Positions 61,244 to 64,000 of a DNA stretch of 64,000 nucleotides are shown in pieces; the stretch's first letter is position 1; every line of letters starts with the position of its first letter. A model generated the notes under the pieces. It made no database searches, was not told the origin of the DNA, and was given only the letters and a program-made list of their open reading frames with translations. The DNA is from Ochrobactrum sp. RH2CCR150 (GTDB taxonomy: Bacteria; Pseudomonadota; Alphaproteobacteria; Rhizobiales; Rhizobiaceae): assembly GCA_014138095.1 (NCBI GenBank), contig JACGXE010000010.1, forward strand, positions 103,939 through 167,938, written 5' to 3'. Made by a program: the position numbers and the translations under genes.

Positions 61244-62167
61244 ATGTTTAAGGACAAGGATCCACGAGCAGACCTCTTTGCTGCCGCATCCAAGCCGAAC
61301 CCCACGGGTCTCATCGCCGAAGAACAGCTGGCAGAGTTTTATGCCTCAGCTCCTGATCACACGGCTCCCGGCGAGCGCACTTGGTTCTTGCGAGGATGCA
61401 ATTTCATTCTCGCCTATTCGGAGCTTGAACCGGGAACGGTATTGGAACGCAAAACCCAAGCCGACGAATATGTTCTTTATCTCGCAGACCAGAACCACAT
61501 CGCCACGGTCGAATGGGGCGGCGTGACAACTGAGGTAGCAGGCAACTCGGTCACATTTATTCCGCCGGGTGACAGCCTTATTACCTTTCCAAATGGCGCA
61601 AACGTAGTCCGACTCTTCACAGTCGCATCCAAAGACCTCGTAGAAATGGCGCCAAATGCCCACGCCTACGACAAGTCTCGCAAACATATACCGCCCTTCC
61701 AGTCGTGGCCCCAGCCCGTTGGCGGGTGGAAGGTGCGCTCTTATTCGCTGGCGGTTCCCGACGAGCCGGGACGCTTTGGCCGAATTTTCCGCTGCACCAC
61801 CTTCATGATCAATGCTCTCCCGGCCCAAAATGGCCCGCGCGACCCTGCCAAGATGTCGCCACATCATCATGATGATTTTGAACAATGTTCACTGGCATTG
61901 GCTGGGAGTTTTACTCACCATCTGCGTTGGGCTTGGACGACGGATATGAGTGACTGGAAACCTGATCAGTCTATAGAGGTCAAATCTCCATCAGCTCTCG
62001 TCATTCCACCGCCGGTTATTCACACAACACGGGCAACCAGTGAAGATCGCAATGATCTCGTAGATATTTTCTGTCCGCCACGCATGGATTTTTCGCTGAA
62101 GCCCGGCTGGGTCCTCAATTCTGACGACTACCCGATGCCGCAGGATGGTGCGCCCAAACAACCATAA
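61244..62167 (+). CDS. Cupin-superfamily protein, probable bicupin
   Basis: A 307-residue protein with two cupin-like halves: an N-terminal one (about residues 30-150, with DEYVLYLADQ and FIPPGDSLI) and a C-terminal one (about 190-290). In the second, SPHHHDDFEQCSLALAGSF carries the metal-binding His/Glu set, and VIPPPVIHTTRA supplies a late histidine. The first half lacks the histidine cluster and is probably structural. The ATG at 61244 has AAAGGAAAC upstream. As the last gene of the operon it may be an isomerase, lyase or dioxygenase on the imported acid; no exact function is known to me. Confidence 0.72.
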   Translation: MFKDKDPRADLFAAASKPNPTGLIAEEQLAEFYASAPDHTAPGERTWFLRGCNFILAYSELEPGTVLERKTQADEYVLYLADQNHIATVEWGGVTTEVAGNSVTFIPPGDSLITFPNGANVVRLFTVASKDLVEMAPNAHAYDKSRKHIPPFQSWPQPVGGWKVRSYSLAVPDEPGRFGRIFRCTTFMINALPAQNGPRDPAKMSPHHHDDFEQCSLALAGSFTHHLRWAWTTDMSDWKPDQSIEVKSPSALVIPPPVIHTTRATSEDRNDLVDIFCPPRMDFSLKPGWVLNSDDYPMPQDGAPKQP

Positions 62168-62204
62168 ACCGGTAGACGGCACTAGTTGATATTATACCCG
62201 CATA

Positions 62205-62238
62205 TCCACATACGGCATGAAATTATGCCGTATGTGGA
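62205..62238. terminator. Convergent hairpin after the cupin gene
   Basis: Perfect 14-base arms TCCACATACGGCAT / ATGCCGTATGTGGA with a 6-base loop GAAATT, between the cupin and thioesterase stop codons. It lacks a T tract but is long and lies exactly between convergent genes, so a shared transcription end is likely. Confidence 0.65.
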
Positions 62239-62245
62239 CCAACTA

Positions 62246-62725
62246 TCACTTTGTTTTTAAGCCTAACTGGCGCGTCAGCCAATCTGGCTTTATGGCAGCT
62301 CGAGAAAGTTCAAGGTCGGCAAATAGCCTTTCTTGCGACAGTTCCGGCATATCGGATGCACGCGGCGCTCCACTCGTGCGGCTGACATGCATCAACACCT
62401 GTTCGCAGAGAGCAACGTCCTGCCCGCCCTCATTCAGTATACGCATGAATAAGTGCATACGCTTGCGATCTGCATCCAGAACAGTCAAGTCCACACTCAA
62501 CGCTTCACCGACATGACACTCTTTCAGATAACCAATACGGCTATCGAGCGTATACAGCGTGGCATTATTTGCCTCGCGATAAGTAGCGTCGATGCCAATT
62601 CGATCCATATAGGCAGTCGCGGCATCCGAAAAGACAATGCCATAGGCATAGTCCCCCATATGCCCGTTATAGTCGATCCAATTTGATGAGACGGACGTTC
62701 TATAGATGAATAAAGGGCCGCTCAT
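62246..62725 (-). CDS. Hot-dog fold acyl-CoA thioesterase
   Basis: A 159-residue thioesterase. The segment NWIDYNGHMGDYAYGIVFSD (about residues 15-34) is the hot-dog helix with the catalytic aspartate D19 in the D-Y/W-NGHM pattern of 4-hydroxybenzoyl-CoA and betainyl-CoA (carnitine pathway) thioesterases. Start: ATG at 62725, overlapping the LivM stop region; AGGAAG is upstream. Because it overlaps the LivM gene, it should be translated from the liv operon message, linking the importer to an acyl-CoA-forming catabolic route. Confidence 0.83.
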   Translation of the reverse strand: MSGPLFIYRTSVSSNWIDYNGHMGDYAYGIVFSDAATAYMDRIGIDATYREANNATLYTLDSRIGYLKECHVGEALSVDLTVLDADRKRMHLFMRILNEGGQDVALCEQVLMHVSRTSGAPRASDMPELSQERLFADLELSRAAIKPDWLTRQLGLKTK

Positions 62726-62727
62726 TC

Positions 62728-63717
62728 TCACTTCCTCCGTTCAAACCAGGCATAGAACTCTCCGACGATACCTTTACGGAAGAGGATGACACATGCCATG
62801 AAGATGAGGCCTGTGACGATTGTGACGGGGAAGTCGGATGTTGCGAGATAATTCTGGAGGGCGACGACGAAGGCGGCGCCGACGATGGGTCCGATCAGCG
62901 TGCCGATGCCGCCAAGCAGCGTCATCAGGATGACCTCGCCCGACATCTGCCAGCCGACATCGGTCAGCGTTGCAAACTGGAAGACGAGCGCCTTCATGCC
63001 GCCCGCAAGGCCCGCAAGACCTGCCGACATCACGAATGCGGCCAGCTTGTACTGATTGACGGAATAGCCGAGCGATATGGCGCGGTTTTCATTCTCGCGC
63101 ACCGATTTCAGGATCATGCCGAAGGGCGAGTTGGTGATGCGCCAGATGGCGAAGACCCCAAGCACGAACACAGCCAGCACAAAGTAATACATGTTCATCG
63201 GACTGTTGAGATCGATGAAGCCGAACAGATATCCGCGCGGCACGCCCTGCAAGCCGTCCTCACCATGGGTGAAGGCCGCCTGCAGACAGAAGAAGAAGAA
63301 CATCTGCGACAGCGCAAGCGTGATCATGGTCGAATAGATGCCCTGACGGCGAATGGCCAGATAGCCGATGACAAGGCCAAGTGCGGCGGCGGCAAGAACA
63401 CCGAGGATCAGCCCCACTTCCGGCGTCACGCCCCATTCCTTCACCGTATGCGCGGTGATATAGGCAGCGCCCCCGAAGAAGGCCGCATGGCCGAACGAGA
63501 GAATGCCGGTATAGCCAAGCAGAAGATTGAAGGCGGAGGCAAACAGCGCAAAGCACAGCATCTTCATCAGGAAGATCGGATAGACCACGAAGGGTGCGGC
63601 GGCCAGTGCGACGATGGCGATGACGAGAATGACCGCCGACAGGCTGTTGATCGCAGGCTTGCGGGATGAAGCGGTGCCATGGCTTGCAGCCGTTGCTTTA
63701 AGAGCAGTATCAGCCAT
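62728..63717 (-). CDS. Branched-chain amino acid-type ABC permease (LivM-like)
   Basis: A 329-residue inner-membrane permease with about nine to ten hydrophobic segments. It has the LivM block MLCFALFASAFNLLLGYTGI (about residues 50-69), followed by LSFGHAAFFGGAAY, and ends with a short basic tail (AWFERRK). The ATG at 63717 has GGAGG six bases upstream and lies one base past the LivH stop. It should pair with LivH to import branched-chain amino acids or aromatic and other organic acids, which many liv-type systems carry. Confidence 0.93.
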   Translation of the reverse strand: MADTALKATAASHGTASSRKPAINSLSAVILVIAIVALAAAPFVVYPIFLMKMLCFALFASAFNLLLGYTGILSFGHAAFFGGAAYITAHTVKEWGVTPEVGLILGVLAAAALGLVIGYLAIRRQGIYSTMITLALSQMFFFFCLQAAFTHGEDGLQGVPRGYLFGFIDLNSPMNMYYFVLAVFVLGVFAIWRITNSPFGMILKSVRENENRAISLGYSVNQYKLAAFVMSAGLAGLAGGMKALVFQFATLTDVGWQMSGEVILMTLLGGIGTLIGPIVGAAFVVALQNYLATSDFPVTIVTGLIFMACVILFRKGIVGEFYAWFERRK

Positions 63718-63718
63718 A

Positions 63719-64000
63719 TCAGGCCTCCTTCCCGAACAGTCCGGCGGGTCGCACCAGAAGGACGATAGCCATGATAACGAAGATGACGATGCTGGAGGCT
63801 TCCGGATAAAAGACCTTGGTGAGCCCTTCGGCCAGCCCCAGCACATAGCCGGTGATGATGGCGCCGAGGATCGATCCCATGCCGCCGACAACCACCACGG
63901 CAAAAACCACGATGATGATGTTGGAGCCCATCAGCGGGCTGACCTGATAGATCGGGGCCGCCATGATGCCGGCAACGCCTGCAAGACCCGCACCCAGCGC
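63719..64000 (-). CDS. Branched-chain amino acid-type ABC permease (LivH-like), C-terminal part
   Basis: The final 93 residues of a LivH-type permease; the N-terminal part is beyond the window edge. The visible part (AGVAGIMAAPIYQVSP; VVVVGGMGSILGAIITGYVLG; VIMAIVLLVRPAGLFG) is the conserved C-terminal half with the EAA-like loop. It is one base upstream of LivM in the operon. The ATPases and binding protein presumably lie further upstream, outside the window. Confidence 0.92.
   Translation of the reverse strand, partial: ALGAGLAGVAGIMAAPIYQVSPLMGSNIIIVVFAVVVVGGMGSILGAIITGYVLGLAEGLTKVFYPEASSIVIFVIMAIVLLVRPAGLFGKEA

Overview
The window reads as chromosomal DNA of an alphaproteobacterium of the order Hyphomicrobiales (Rhizobiales), most likely the Brucella/Ochrobactrum group. 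This is inferred from gene content: many ABC uptake systems for peptides and polyamines, an IalB-like invasion-associated protein, an AcrAB-type pump with no linked outer-membrane channel, a giant autotransporter and a liv operon. No rRNA, tRNA, insertion sequence, phage gene or CRISPR array was seen. Both ends are cut: a sensor kinase is truncated at base 1 and a LivH-type permease at base 64000.

Layout. 1-938: tail-to-head two-component pair (OmpR-type regulator, then kinase). 1045-8164: minus-strand peptide-type ABC operon led by a YtcJ-like amidohydrolase and a binding protein. 8482-9864: NADP-type glutamate dehydrogenase. 9970-10854: EamA transporter. 10968-16880: minus-strand polyamine-type ABC operon ending in a cupin and an FAD amine oxidase, with a divergent XRE-cupin regulator (17076-17672). 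17821-19485: VOC protein and short-chain dehydrogenase. 19732-27897: second peptide-type ABC operon, plus strand, continuing into an FAD oxidoreductase, an L-ATC-hydrolase-family protein and an M20 amidohydrolase. 27969-31718: PACE efflux protein, divergent LysR regulator, PaiB-like protein, predicted outer-membrane barrel, FixJ-type regulator; its kinase follows (31702-32799). 33302-36034: MgtA/B-type Mg2+ P-type ATPase with a long leader. 36847-41117: RND pump and its adaptor. 41158-42938: small membrane and secreted proteins, including two paralogues. 43152-56738: an operon of a 4338-residue autotransporter and an IalB-family protein. 57093-62167: IclR regulator and a divergent catabolic operon (DUF6282 hydrolase, MFS transporter, HpaI-type aldolase, cupin). 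62246-64000: thioesterase coupled to LivM and LivH.

The theme is scavenging of nitrogen-containing and organic acid compounds: four or more uptake systems, each cotranscribed with enzymes that would act on the imported compound (amidohydrolase, amine or amino-acid oxidase, M20 deacylase/decarbamoylase, aldolase, thioesterase). The most striking object is the giant autotransporter, with about 50 copies of a glycine-rich module. The best candidates for undescribed systems are the ATC-hydrolase/M20/FAD-oxidase/ABC operon, the IclR-controlled DUF6282-aldolase-cupin operon, and the autotransporter-IalB pair.
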